Shown here: positions 10,701-24,401 of the stretch, piece by piece
Layout of the letters: every line of letters starts with the position of its first letter
How positions within the stretch are numbered: position 1 is the stretch's first letter
NCBI GenBank assembly: GCA_029948255.1
Contig: JALIZF010001672.1
Coordinates: 62,001 to 126,000, forward strand
DNA length: 64,000 nucleotides
Direction of reading: 5' to 3'
From: Telmatactis stephensoni
Lineage: Eukaryota; Cnidaria; Anthozoa; Actiniaria; Isophelliidae
Position numbers and translations under genes: made by a program
The notes under the pieces: generated by a model
Databases searched by the model: none
What the model was told of the DNA's origin: nothing
The model's input: the letters and a program-made list of their open reading frames with translations, nothing else

Positions 10701-13700
10701 GCAATTTAATGGTGAATAATGAGAGTAGTAGGCTTGAATTTCATTTCCATCATGTCCTTATATATAAATAAGTTGTCTGACTTTTTAGGTTTACATCAAA
10801 ACTGGGTTTAACAATTAATTAGTTTTTAAGATGTTCTTTTTTGTGTGTTTTTCATTATTTCTAACAGGTCAATATCAAAATCAAAATATGAAAATTATGA
10901 AGCATTAGAATTGTGAAATGGAAAGAGTTTCGTACATTTTGTGTTTTAAGATGTACCCACATTCCTTTACAGTTTTTGCATGGAAACATATTGCACTGTG
11001 TCATGACTGTACTTGAGTGACATAATTAAGGGTAAGAGACTGATGTTAAGTGCATTACCGGCAAATACATTTGTACACGCATGCACGCTGTAGAATAAAT
11101 GAGAAGTCATTAAATACAGCACAAGGCAATAGCCAAGTGCTGTATGAAGAGTTTCAAGTTCATTCTACAGTCAGGCAAAGAGAAGTCTCTAATCCTTTTA
11201 CACAGTGTTTAATAAAAGTAAAAAATATCTCTAAGCCAAAATAAGAAGCAGGTTCTATATTGAAAAGAAGGAAAACTGTCAATAACAGTAAAAAGGACTT
11301 TAGTTTTGAATTTCTAACTTGTAAATCAACCAGAGTACAACAGCTTCCAGAATTTTGTACTGTGCTTAAAGTTTGAATATTAATTTCTGTTGAAACACTG
11401 AAATTCCTGCTATACCAATTTGGAATGGTGACTGGGTCATTTTCCCAGTTATATGACACTGCTCTATCAACTTATTATAGTTTTAGTTACAAGTATATAT
11501 TCAGAAGTTTATTGAAGGTTTTTAGCATGATGGCAAGTGCAAGATAGTAAGCTACACTTGTTGTTCATGAAAAGTAGTTCAATAATTGAAGTGACTTAAA
11601 GCAGATGGAAAATGTTGTCTTTAGAACTTTATTCAAATGTTAATGGCAACCAACTTGAAAGCTATGCTACTTGCCATTCACTAACAAAATATGTTCTGTC
11701 TAGTTACCACATTATTAGCTTCTTCCTCTTTTATATTAATTTATATTTGTAAAACTATTTGTGAAGTGTAAATAAAAAATTGGAAATTGTCAACTTAAGG
11801 TTTCTCAACAATTTCCCGATTGGATTATGAAAAAAATACCCATCATAGCCACATTTTTGTATGAAAGTCTATAAATCTATATACATATCATTTTTAAGCT
11901 TATCTACTATAGGTTTTTATACTTTTCTAAAATTATGCTCCAATTAGGGCAAATCTAAGCTAAAATTGCAAAATGCATCCTCGAAACTGTTGAGTAACCA
12001 GACAAGTGTCTGGCCATACACATGATAATGAATATTAATGTCACTGACTGGATAGTGTCGGGTAATAAACAATTCAATGTTTAAAACTTGACTAGAATCC
12101 TTCAATTATTATATTTATTACTGGTACATTATTCTCATGGAAAAATGAAATGTTTACATGCTGATTTTCATCAGACCGTAAATGTTACAAAAATGTATAA
12201 AACTTAGTCTTGTGAAAGACCATAGAAAATTTGATATTACATACAAAAACAAAATTTATAATAATTATTTTGGGGCAATAAGTAATTTATCTTTGTAGTA
12301 AGAATTAAGTTCTTTATTTTGTTAAATGATCCAATTTTCATTGTGGATAGAAAATAGCTAAATTAAAACTAAGAAATGACTTCTACAGTCAATAACAGTG
12401 CTGTATGACACAGCATATATTTGCCATGAATTAATAACATATGGCATCATTAACATTTTTTCCAGACAAACATGAAGGATGTCATATATCTTTCAGAATG
12501 TGTGGCAATACAAAAGATTGATTTCCTATGATAAATGTCTAAACTACAGGCCCTGTGGGAGTCGTGTTCATAAGGGTTCTAAAATTAGGACAATAGCAGA
12601 GCATGTCAGTGATATCCCTACTCAGACAAACAAACCAAATTTTCATCGCCTTGAAACCAATTTCTGCATTTTGGTTTTTACTGACCAGTTTTTGAAAATA
12701 AGCAATGTTGTCATGATAAAATGTAATTTTACACAGTCAAGCTACAGTACTTTTAGTACCAACTTGCTGTTCTATTTACAATGGATCTATTTTGAAGTTC
12801 TATTCCTAAACAAGCCTTTTAGATACCTGGATTGCGTTTCTCCCAAAACTGTCATTATAAACCATTTGTACTGTCAAAAGTAGCTTTTGTTAGTTTTTCA
12901 TAATATCAAAAGTGAAAATTCAGAAATTAGAAACAAAAGAAATATTGCATTATTAAAAACAAGATTTTCTGTATCTGTAAAAGATTTTTTGGGCAAACTT
13001 TTTTGGTCAAAATATTGTCTTGAGTTGTTTCATAAACATACATTATTTTATATTATGTACTTTATTGTCTGCCTGTTACAACATGTTCTTTTCACAAGGC
13101 CCTTAAATACACCATTGATACATATATATCAATTCATGAAAATTTATGTTATATGGAATAGCTGTAGTATATAGTCACTGTTGGTTGTTATTCTCGATTG
13201 ATAAATTTATGATTTGAATTGCTTCAAATGTTTATTTATCTGTTTTAAATATTAAGTTAAACCTTGAATAACTGGCAAAAAGTTAAATCCTGAGGCAAAG
13301 CTGAGGGATTTTCATATTTTGATAAAACACATGCTGCAAGTTTTTGAAATGGCTTAAAACACTCCAACCTAAATTTCATGTTTTTATAGAAAAAATGAAT
13401 TTTTTTTTGTTATTTTCAATAGAAAATCCAGGTTAAATTTATGTAAATTAGGATAATCTTTATCAGATATAAAGATACTTGTCATGGTTTTGATTTCCAT
13501 TGTGTTATCCTTATGAAGAGTGAGTTTTTTAAAAACTTCTAAAATAGGGAATTTATCTTATTGAATTATGGCAGTGCATGTCACAAACATGCCGTAAACC
13601 ACACATATGTAAAAGTTCTCTTAGATTATTTAGCTTGGCCATCAATATTGTATTCAATTTCAAACCAGTTCTGTTGCAAGAGTAATTGGGTTTAGGGCAT

Positions 13701-16700
13701 ATAAAGACCATCAGTTCCCTCACTCGCAATTTCAGTGCAAGGAGAATATACATTGGTATGATGCCCAGTTGACTCAGTTGGTTGATCATCGGTTTCTCAT
13801 GTGGAAGGTCAGGGATTGATTCCCAGCAGGACCAACACTCAGGGTCTTTAAATAATTGAGGAGAAGGTGCTGCCTTTGTAATTACATCTGCAAATGGTTA
13901 GACCTTCGTGTCTTCTCAGATAAGGACATTAAACTGTAGGCCCCGTCTCTCCAAAACCAATACACATTACCTTTGCATTGGAGGGACGTTACAGAACCCA
14001 CACCACTATTCAGGGAGAGTAGGCCATGACGTTGCCAGTGTGTGTGGTCTGTCCTATAACAATACAGGGCCCACAGTACTTGGCTGTCAAAGCTGTTGTG
14101 GTGTCCCTGCCTTCATTGGAAGGAATAAGCTTGCAAATAAATAATAAATACAATAAGCTATATTCCCCTTACTATACTAATATATATTCCTCTCACATTA
14201 AAATTAGTTCTTTGTTCAAAGCAAGGGTTATGCAATATATTCCACTGTGAAGAACAAAGAAAACCAAGCCAATTGAAAATAATTTATTTTTAGAATAGAG
14301 AGCAAAGAGCTGCAAAAGAGCTTTTGATGTATATGTATACAGTTTATTGGGAAGTTTGCCTTGGAGGTAGTATCAAAAGCCCACTAGATTCCAATTTGTA
14401 AGAGTTAACCAAGAAGTGAGCTTTTGGCCATACACATGTACATCCAAAGAACTGTAGGCCTAATAGATGTATATATACACCTATTTCAAAAAAGGTTGTC
14501 GTATGAGAACTCTCAAGCCCACGCGACTAGACCGAAAAGGAGTATGGGTAGTAGCAAAACTTCGCCTTCTTTCTCGCTTTGGTACTTGACTTCAGCATCA
14601 GTAAGTGAAGTTCTTTAGTGTATAAGGTCAGAGCAAGCTGAATTTGAGTAATTGCATAGGATTTTTGTGGTTTTCTAACTTAAGTAATTTCTTCCCATAC
14701 TCCCTGTCGGGTGAGTCAGCGTAGGCTTGATACCGACAACGTTTATTGAAATAGGTGTATAAAAGCCAAGGTTCATGGTATTTAACTGTCTTATCATCTG
14801 ATTGAGGTTTCACACAAAAACAATCCCATAGGATGTCAACAATCTGATTGTTACTGAATTCCCAGAAGGAAGTCTTAAACAATATGCTTTTGAATTCTAT
14901 TCCAGTAATGATATAATGAACTTCATCGTAACAGACAAAACATTTTTATGTTGTTATTGATAAGGTTCCATTAGTTCAAACTCAGTAATATAGTGGTTGC
15001 AGAAGGTCTCAGGTTCGAATCCCACAATCACCAAATACTTTTTTTCACTAAAATTTGCTACTTAGTGCATGATTTGGGGCTGGGGAGAAAATTTCTGAAG
15101 TCTGATGTCCTTATATATGTAGAAGATCTGGGGAAGTATTGGATGATGGCAATATATGTATAAAACCCTCAAATATTTTATAAATTCAAGGGATTTATCC
15201 AGATAAATTATTATGTGTAGGGGTAATGTCTCAGCTTTCTCAAAACATGCTGTCATTTATTAAATCCAAAAATCTTTTAATTTGTGTTTTTATAAAATCT
15301 ATAATATTCCTACAAGCAACAAAGTTAACTTCTTTCATGGATATTTTTTGAGCAATATTCAAACTATTCAATGTACTTTTAGGTACTTATAAAAAACAGA
15401 ACTGCAAAACTGTTATTTGAAAAAGTTTCAGGTTGATCTGATACAATCTCAAAAAATAGCCAATTGAAAGGGCTGGGAGGCTTTCTTGTGATAGCTGAGA
15501 AATAGCCCCACAATATTTACAGGTTTCCAACTGGGCCTTTCATGACTGGGAAACATTGGCAATTTTTCAATTTCTTATAAGAAAATTTAATTCTATAGAT
15601 CATATTCATGTGACATCACAACAGGTAAAATCAAAACTATAAATCATAGAAAGCTGGTTGCCAGATATTCTGAAAATCTCTGAAAATTTGGACTGTTTCT
15701 GTTTATCGCCTTTTTAATTATCAGTCACCAAAATTGTGTGACACCAAAATTCTGTCAAGTGTCTCGATGTAAAACACATCAATTTGTGACAAATTTTACC
15801 TTAAAGTTGCTTGGCAAATAAATATAAATAGTATTTTCTAAAATATTCAGTAAAATAAACAAATTAGATGTAATGATAATTATTATGTTCAGTGTTGTGG
15901 TACACCAACATGGCGGCATTAAGGGGTTCATATCAACAAAAACCTGTCTTGACTTTTGTAGGAAGCATTATTTAGTTTAGCTGTCCTTTTAGATGCATAT
16001 ACATGTACTTTGATTTTATTATGTAGTTCTCAAAAAAGGACTAATTTTTGTGTATACTGTAATCTACTTCATGCATGCAGTGTATGATATTATGATATTT
16101 GCTTTTTTAAGCTAATATCTGGTGTATTTATCTGGTATTCACAATATTATTCAATCTTCAGGTAATAAACTACCCAACAGTCAATCTAGCAATGCTACAC
16201 AATTCAATTGTGAGTGTACTGTCTGCACACCAAACAACAAATGCCAAACAAAGGAAGGTTGTTATTCATCACGTGTGCCAGATAAAGTTGATATCCAGAA
16301 AGGATGTATTAAAGATGAAAATAAATACAATCTCATGTGCCGTGTCAGTGCTAATAACCCATCAAAGAGACATGATACCATCTGCTGTACTCAAGACATG
16401 TGTAATGTTCTTCTTAATCCAACCATTGCACCAAGTATGTATGGCTACTTAGGATACAGCTTGGTTTTAATCCATGGCCAAAAAAAAACATTTGGGGAGG
16501 GGGGGAAATGGAGGGCTTATAGGTGCATGTCAATGTTCATTTGTATTGAAGTCTTGTCGAGGTTAAATTAAGAAGTTTTTGCAGCTGAACCCCACTGGAT
16601 TTTCCATGTGTTTATTCAAGGGCATACCACAAGTTTTAACTATATTTTCAGTTTTCATAATTTGGGGATGGAAGAAATCATTTCTTGTGATTCATGAAAA

Positions 16701-19700
16701 ATCATTGCTAATTTACTTGATGTGGAAAAAGCAGAAATAACCAATTGTTCAAGATATGTGTTTATGTGGAAAGATTATTTATTAATTTATTTATATATTT
16801 ATTTATTTATTTTAATAATTTTGATTTTTTTATTCCACAGCTGAAGTACAGTCTACAACTAAAGAATCATATGACACAGAATTCCTTGTTATTAGTATTT
16901 GTTCCCCTGTGGCTGCATTGATATTATGTATAGTAGTAGTGTATTTCATATTCCGTAGACTTATTAAATACCATGTACGACATCAACCAGTGCCTCATCA
17001 TGACCCTGAGATCAACTCTCATGTGCGCTGTGTCTGTAAGCCACCAGGCAGTACCCTGCAGGATCTTATTGACATATCCTCTGGCAGTGGATCAGGCTTG
17101 CCATTACTGGTGCAACGTACTGTTGCTAGGGAAACACAGCTTATTGAAACAATAGGGAAAGGGCGATATGGTGAAGTATGGAAAGGCTGGTATCAAGGTG
17201 AATATGTTGCTGTGAAGATTTTTAACAGTACAGAAGAAACATCATGGAAAAGAGAGACAGAAATATACAATACAATCATGTTACGACATGAATCTATCCT
17301 GGGGTTCATTGCAGCAGATGTGCACTCCCGAAAGTCCACTACCTATATGTGGCTTATCATGCACTATCATGAGTTGGGATCCCTGTATGATTTTCTAAAT
17401 AGATCAACATTTGATGCAGAGACAATGTGTAGACTTGCCCTGACAGCAGCAAGTGGTCTTGCACATCTACATACAGAGATCAATGGCTTCAATGGTATTG
17501 GCTCCAAGCCCGCTATTGCTCACAGAGACATTAAATCCAAAAACATTTTGGTGAAGAGTAATTACACATGTGCTGTTGGTGATCTAGGTCTTGCTGTCCT
17601 GTATTCAGGAGATAAGGACAATGTAGACATGGGAGAGAACTCCAAAATCAGTGTGGGGACACGTCGTTACATGGCACCTGAGGTGCTTGAGGAGAAACTT
17701 TACACCAAGTGTATTTCTTCTTTCAAGAGAGCAGATGTGTATGCATTTGGACTTGTCCTATGGGAGATCTCTACAAGATATGTATCTGCAGGTAAAGAGT
17801 AGTAAGTCTTCTTCACATCTGGTTTCATTGTTGTTATGCTAAGCCAATTCTTTCTCGTAGCTTGACTGATACTGAAACCAGATTTGAGGAAGACTAAATC
17901 AAAAGGTTATTTATTGTGAAAGCAACCTAATAAGTGATCTCTGATAAAAGTTGAAGCTTTCCTCAGTTTCAATTCCAAAGGAGATGGGATTTCATTAAGA
18001 GGTCACAACAGTGGTACAACACAACTTTGCAGGGACCGTGGAGCACCTTGAAAAGTGGGGAGGCTAGCACTTCAAAATAAAGAAGACTACCCAGCCAAAA
18101 ACGTTTTCAAAGAGAACATTTAACTAGGTAGAGCAGAAAGTTGGGGGGGGGGGGGAGGGTTCCACAGTCCCTGCTTTGTTGTGTGATCTGTTTGTTTACT
18201 CAAATGCCATTACAAATATCATGTTAACTCATTGATTTAGAAGACTAAAATCAGCTGATCTGGTCATTGTGAGGTTTCTAAGGGAGAAGCTCTAAGCCCT
18301 TTCATGTACTCTTTCCCTTTGTTGTAAACATGAAGTGAAGTCTCAATGATGAAATAAATTACAGACTCCTGTTTGACAAAACATACTTAAATTACAAGTA
18401 CCCATGAAGTCATAATATTCAACAAGCACCCTTATTGAAAACTAAAGGGAATTTACACAAAATTAGTAAAATTACAAGAAATTGAATATTAAAAGGTACT
18501 GGCCATTAATTTTAAGAAAGAGTATAGTTGTAAATCCTCTGAAGAAGAGATCCAATTTATGGATTTACAAGTACTCATAATTTATATGCACACTTTGTGA
18601 AACAGATACCAGGGTGATAAGATATTTATGACATAGATTAATTATTGCTCTAAGTACAAAGCCATGTGTATTGTGTAATCCCCTGTTAATAGATTTTTAC
18701 CCATGATTACCACTAATAAATCAGATGTTTTAATGCTAACACATGTCCATCTTTAGGTATAGTTGAAGAATATCAACCTCCATTTTTTGATATGGTCAAC
18801 AATGACCCAACAGTTGAGGAAATGAAAAGAGTTGTAGTTACAGAAAATAAAAGACCTTCAATACCCAATAGATGGATTGGAGATCCGGTATGTTGACAAA
18901 TAAACTCTGTGGTAAAAGGGCCTTACCATCAACCATCTTTAGTAGATAAAGCTACAGTGTGTAAAATGCATTGACTTTGCCCACTATGAGTGCATGTTAC
19001 AGCGGAATGTATGAGGGTATTCTTTAGTAAAGAGGTCACATAAGCCACTTCTTGCTTTCATTTGCCATTTTGAATTGAAGCAAATGCAGCACAATATCTA
19101 GAAATCTGGATCACTTTGGACTTTGTGTATTAACTCCATTCAATGTTGTTGAATTTTCATAATCTTACCTTTTTCAAAAAGATATATTATTTGTTATAAT
19201 TTATTACTCTTAATGCAATGGACATATTGGATAAGCTACAAGTTGAGAAAACAGAATTTCTATTTTCAAAATAAAATGTTCAGCATGTGAATGTGCAAAA
19301 TAATCAGCTCAAAATTATAAGAACCATTAGTGATTGACTCATAAAAGGTAGTTAAAACACTTACATTGCTCTTATTTTCAGTCTGACAGCTGGTGATAAT
19401 TATAATAATAATAATAATAATAAGTTCTTAAAAATACATAATACTGACATCTCTATTCTTTTTACAATTAAGAAAAAGGGGAGAAAATACTAAGTAAATT
19501 AAGTACTAAGTAAGTTGATAAAAGTGCAGTTCATTTAGCTATGACAGGCATGCATGCCTGCTGATTAGTGATCAAATTTTGAAAATCCAAGAATTGATTT
19601 GAGCTACAGCATGTCAAAGTGATCCAGATTTCTATATTTTTTGCTGCATTTGTGCCCTCGTGGCCTTTTATCTAATGCTTGGGACTCTATATGCCCTCGT

Positions 19701-20365
19701 GGCCTTTTATCTAATGCGAGGGACTCTATATCCCATGGAACACTTCGCTGAGCAGTCAGTGCGCCAGCCTTTCACCGCTGTGGTCCGGGTTTGAGTCCCA
19801 GCTCAAGTGCTTGGATCATATGTGAATTGAGTTTGTTTGATGTATTGTTCTCTACCATGCCATGAGGGGGTTTTCCCGGGTTCTCTGTTTTTTCCTCTGT
19901 CAGCAAAAATCAACATGTGAGTCGAGTGATTATTTGCAAAATACTTAATGTAGGGGTAGTGAGTGTGAGAGTATAGTCCCCCAATAGAAGACTTGGACAC
20001 TTGAGTAAACATTTATTTATTTATTTTATCTCACTTAACTAGCCAATTTAAATATGTCTATAAATCATCATGACTGTCATTTTTCATTGAAACTTCCCAG
20101 AAAACCCTTTCATCATTGGAGCATTCATCACTTTGTTGTGTTTGTTCAGGTACTCAATGTCATGTCCAAGGTAATCAAAGAGTGCTGGAATGCTAACCCC
20201 TCTGCTAGGCTAACAGCACTGAGAGTCAAGAAAACCTTGTCAAAGCTCATGGACACACTTAAACCAAGAAACAACTCGCTCAAGACCACTCCACTTATTG
20301 AAGATGTTCACAATGTAAATATCCACATTGAGTCAGAGGATACCAAAGACTTGCTTAAAAGTTGA
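7704..20365 (+). CDS. ACVR1: TGF-beta/BMP type I receptor Ser/Thr kinase, ALK1/ALK2 class
   Basis: The five coding exons are 7704-7770, 16162-16434, 16841-17791, 18757-18887 and 20150-20365; the first three introns are phase 1 and the last is phase 0. The protein is 545 aa. Residues 1-22 are a signal peptide encoded by their own exon. The ectodomain (about 23-127) has ten cysteines in the activin-receptor toxin-fold pattern, ending CC then CN. A membrane helix spans about 129-151. The GS box SGSGSGLP (about 194-201) marks a type I receptor. The kinase shows GKGRYGEV (219-226), the VAVK lysine K239, HRDIKSKN with D343, DLG (361-363) and MAPEV. The C-terminal [11 protein letters not shown] is the NANDOR region. 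The L45 loop [10 protein letters not shown] resembles ALK1/ALK2 (SRxSxT), not ALK3/6 or ALK5, which predicts Smad1/5-type signalling. The product acts at the plasma membrane, activated by a type II receptor. Length and motifs are normal and no key residue is missing. Confidence 0.95.
13747..14155 (+). mobile_element. tRNA-derived SINE (family B)
   Basis: The head looks like a tRNA gene. A box A-like stretch (AGTTGACTCAGTTGG) near 13766 and a box B-like stretch (GGTCAGGGATTGATTCCC) near 13806 are followed by an unrelated body. The element ends in an A/T-rich AAATAAATAATAAATA tail at about 14135-14155. It is inserted in the receptor's first intron in the sense orientation. It differs in body from the family A SINEs at 19741, 38285 and 48985. 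Confidence 0.65.
14640..15040 (-). mobile_element. Diverged copy of the tRNA-headed repeat found at 56.5 and 63.0 kb
   Basis: A plus-strand tRNA-like head (CTCAGTAATATAGTGG with GGTTCGAATCCCA, about 14983-15030) adjoins minus-strand sequence. That sequence shares the stretch around TTCCTTCTGGGAATTC and CAGTAACAATC with the two better-matched copies. Orientation is opposite to those copies. Identity is perhaps 70%, making this an old member of the family. Confidence 0.5.
19652..19729. repeat. Tandem duplication of a 39-bp unit
   Basis: The unit starting TGCCCTCGTGGCCTTTTATC occurs twice back to back with two or three differences, just before a SINE in the last receptor intron. Confidence 0.8.
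19741..20025 (+). mobile_element. tRNA-derived SINE (family A), copy 1
   Basis: A tRNA-like head with box B GGGTTTGAGTCCCA near 19787 is followed by a body with the landmarks TGAGTTTGTTTGATG, GTTCTCTACC and GGTTTTCCCGGGTTCTC. It ends in repeated TTTATTTATT. Copies with the same body lie at 38285-38600 and, truncated, at 48985-49195; all three are on the plus strand. It lies in receptor intron 4, about 125 bp before the last exon. Confidence 0.75.
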
Positions 20366-22119
20366 AATGCTTTAGGCTTTGTGCAGAGGTGTCCTCACCC
20401 TTCCCCCCATGGGGATGTCCCACCACTCCCAGAAATCTAGATTATCATGGGGGTATATAGTGCATGGAAAAATCTACTAGGTACACAGAAAATCAACTAA
20501 AGTAGGTTTAATGGCTTTAAGCTGTAGTGCAAATTCACCCTACTTGACCCTCTAGGGATGGTTTTTCACAATTCAAAATTCCAGGGATTTACGTGATCTG
20601 GAAAAATACATCAAAGTACTATAGATCTAATGGCTACACTGAGAGCTTAAATAAGTAAAACTATGAGTTTTGAAGATATATTACGATAGAGCTGTATTGT
20701 ACCAAACAGTATAATCATTATCAAGAATTAACTGCCCTATACTGTAGGTCTGCTTAAAACACCCATAGCACTCTAGGTAAATGGTTGACTGTCAAGTTTA
20801 ATGGACGATTTTCCTCAGATAACATAATCTGTGTACAGCTCCATAATTTTTGTTCTTGCAACAGGTCATTTTGATTCAAACTAAATTCATGGATCACACT
20901 ATGAACAAAACAAACAAATGTTCTTACGTCCTTAGTGGTAAACCCAAGCTAGCTGGTCCCTATGACTTCTTTGCTGGTGTTTTTGCTTTAATTGCCAAAG
21001 ATTGATCTATCAAGTGTTATAAGTAAGAACTGTTATGGTACTTGGAGCCTTTTATTATCAATAGATTCTTTTTAACCATGCACAATTCATATTGTTCTAG
21101 GCAAAACCATAGCCTGCCAGTAGTTTGGTAAAACTAGTAAAAGGATAAAAACAGATGACTTGTTCATGACAAGTAATGCCGGCCCCACCCTATCCCCCTC
21201 AAGAATCTTGGCCGTAACTATAAAATTTTGTTTGGGAGAAATGACATTACCCATAGATAGAAAGTAGGGTCGTCAAGTACTTGCAAAATGTCAAGACTCT
21301 AAAAATTTATCTTAAAAGGAAAGGTTTTAGACGAATTCCATAAAAATGATTTCAGTTAGAATTGAGTGTTTTATGAACTGCTGTTCTGCATAACACTGTC
21401 ATGAGTTGGATAGATCCTTTTGCAGAGTCGTTGTTAGGTGGGTTTACCATGTGGAGCCTGAATAACATGTTTTTCTTTCTCTGTCTTGAAAATAACACCA
21501 ATTCTCGCTTAAAAATGCTTTTGTTTCAAGTAGTGCTCCAACTAAGAACTAGGGAGCTTTCTATTGTTCTGCGGCATTTCACTTTCCCCACGGTAGAATT
21601 TCTTGGTTTTCACACTGAAGATTATCATCCTATAGATAACTTGTTTTTAAAATAAATGTACGAAATCTCCGTTTTAAAACATAGTTTCTTTTGTGTAAAA
21701 AGATCTCATCCAATCATTAGTGTTCAAAACAATAGCCAAAGTATGCTTCGAATTACTTTGCCATTTTTCGCTCGTAGAATTTTTTTTGATTTTAAAACTA
21801 CCAAAAGTTTTCATCAAAAAGAAATCAGTTAAGATAGAAATATATGTACTAACTCGAGATGTTAACCAAATGAATGAGGTGAACGGTTTAAACAGTACCA
21901 CAATTAACACCCAACAGTTTTTCCTGCCGTTAGCCTCCCTATAGTTCTTACTTGAAGCAGTACTGAACAGCATCAGACTAGGTGTAGGGAGTATTAGTGA
22001 CAGGATTGCTAGTTATTACATATCAAGCTATGACCACCTCTAATGTTTTCACATAAACTGAAAATTATTGATTTCTAACAATTGGGAATTAACTATTCTA
22101 AGTGCATGTTAAGAACCAC

Positions 22120-22535
22120 CCAAACGGGAAATGTTTGATGACCAAACACGATGAAACAGTAATTGTTTGGTGATCCAACATTGTTTGGTCCTCGAACATT
22201 TTTACGGGCGGCCAAACGGCATCAAACATTGCTGCAAACAACAGCGATCAAAATATTATTGGTTACAAAATCGGGCCATATCTATGGATACGAGAGAATA
22301 AGCAAGCGTAGTATACATGCGCGCATCAAACATGTTGGTTTTGGCCAGCCAAACGAATCCAACATTGCCCATCAAACACGAGAACAAAAGAAATGTTTGA
22401 TGTAGTTTGATTGAATGTTTGATGCCTTCAAATTCTACCAAACATGTTTGATGCTCCATCAAACAGCACCAAACACCACCAAACAAGTTGGCCAAACGGC
22501 AAAATGTTGGATCACCAAACAATGTTTGGCCGGAC
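22120..22535. repeat. Block dense in CAAACATGTTTGATG-type palindromes
   Basis: More than twenty copies of CCAAAC/CAAACA or their complements occur in about 415 bp. They include the near-palindromic CAAACATGTTTGATG and paired ends resembling AACAATGTTTGG. The arrangement suggests a MITE made of subterminal repeats. Boundaries are approximate. Confidence 0.55.
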
Positions 22536-23945
22536 CTTTAGCTGGAAATTAAATTTTCGAACTTTTAGAAATGGTTAAAAATTCCCACTGATCTCTGTAG
22601 AGTGATTTCATAAAACCTTCAGCAACAAACATTAAGACCTTCTTTCCATCCTTTTATTTTGTTTCTTTATCTATTAGGGATCAACCTGTCTCACAGGTGA
22701 CAAAACAAAACAAAATAAAACCAACAAAACAAAAACTAACACTGAAGTATGTCCAGACAAAGTATAGCAAACATTAAAAGTGGTCATAGTGGTGGGGTTC
22801 AGTTCGTCAGTGGTAATCATTCTACAACAGCTTGGCTGTGAGGAGTCTAAATAGGTTGTCATGTTTATTAATACTCAAAGTATTAATATAGCTTATAGAA
22901 AGAGCCCTAGGCTCATATATATATAAACCAGTTGTACATATAGATGAACTAATTGAGTTAACTGACGATATTGTCCAAATTAAAGAAAGAGACTGCATTT
23001 TGAATTGGTTCGAGTGTTTGGTTTGGTAATTAGAGTTAATTAAAGCTTATGTGTAAGCGTGATAGTCTTCTTAACCTTCTAGACACGTTATTGAAACTTC
23101 CGTTAGCGCACAATGTATTGCGAGAGTAGAGCTCAACTATTCAGTTCAGTCTGTTCATCTACAAGCCAGATATTCATCTGCGGGAAGCTGTATGGACTAG
23201 AAGCAGGACATACAAATTCATAGAAGGGGGAAAACTGACTAACGTTGATTATGATATCGAAATCGGGCTATATGAAATACACAAAAAAAAAAGGAACGGA
23301 CGGATATCTTTTTCGTTTTTTCTTTCAGTTACTCGGGCTACCTGTGGTAGCTCGGTCTTGCCCATGCAAGCTGTATTTTAGAATATAAAAGAATACATGA
23401 GCCTCTTTTTAACACATAATTATCTTGGTGTCTAGTTTCAAAGTACTTTAACAGTTGCTGCTTGAAATTAAAGATACACAAAAGCTCAAAACTCACTGAC
23501 CACATGAATTATAGCGCATTAACGCCCTTTTAACTTATACCGCGCAAAATGGAAAAAATCATTGTATAATAATGCGATCTCTGTGTTAATAACACATAAG
23601 AGAAAAAAGCCGAATACCTCCAACTTGGCTAATTTGTCTCTATGTACTTAACTGAAGTTTAATTCGGAAATGTCTAAAGCGTGGCGGTGACTTTACAAAC
23701 TCTGTGTGGTAGTATAGCTAAGTGGACAAGATTAAGAAAACGTTTACTTTCTACTTTTGGCCGACACTATTTTAGCTAAGATGAAAGAACAACGTCCGTG
23801 TATACAATGTTTCATTTTAGGTTTTGCAAAAACCCTTGCGCCTAATAGCACATGCGCAACAAGAATAAAAACTGTGAAACATGAAATATTTTACTTTCTC
23901 CGAGCAAGGGATACATCCATCCAGCTGAATAGTTGTGTACAATCC

Positions 23946-24330
23946 CGGGGGGGGGGGACTCCATTGTAAAATGATTGGGTATGCTCGTCGTATCTCTTAG
24001 GGTAAAAATCAGCGATTTGGTATCTTTTAGGGTATTAAAATTGAAGTTTAGAGTTTTAGCATTTCCTGGTCTCTTTTATGGTATCAAAAGAGCCCATCGC
24101 TTATTATCTTGTTCTCAAATGGAAGAAATTTGCCCAACAAAAGCGTGTCAACCATCCAATTTTATGTTCATAATAATAATTTCCATTAGCTTGTTATCGC
24201 TGGTATCTCTTAGGGGTTATAAATCGTCCAGCCACGCCCCTCTTAAAAGACTTCCGGTATCTTAGGGGTATTTTTAAAAAATTCAGACGAGCATACCCGA
24301 TCCGTTTACATTGGAGTCCCCCCCCCGGGG
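23946..24330. mobile_element. MITE with G-tract termini
   Basis: The left end (G run, then ACTCCATTGTAAAATGATTG and GGGTATGCTCGTCG) is mirrored on the right by GACGAGCATACCCGATCC, TTTACATTGGAGTCC and a C run. The interior carries about five degenerate copies of GTATCTCTTAGGGTA. It is non-autonomous; no coding capacity is seen. Confidence 0.75.
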
Positions 24331-24401
24331 TGGGGGGGGGGGGGTACAATCCAAAATGTGGCGGCGTTCAATCGAGTCCCTGCTATAAAATCCATTTACT
24401 T

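Larger units (their letters stand above)
7771..16161 (+). other. Receptor intron 1 (8.4 kb)
   Basis: The intron runs from a GTAAAT donor to a TTCAG acceptor and separates the signal-peptide exon from the ectodomain exon. It is AT-rich. Apart from two tRNA-headed elements (13747-14155 and about 14640-15040) I see no exon or RNA gene. Open frames at 9351-9698 and 12479-13174 have no family resemblance and AT-driven composition. An intron this long at this position could house regulatory elements, but none is demonstrable from one sequence. Confidence 0.75.

Noticed and set aside
9351..13174. Open frames of 95-134 codons in receptor intron 1
   Set aside because: They have AT-driven composition, no family resemblance and no splice sites of matching phase to the flanking receptor exons.
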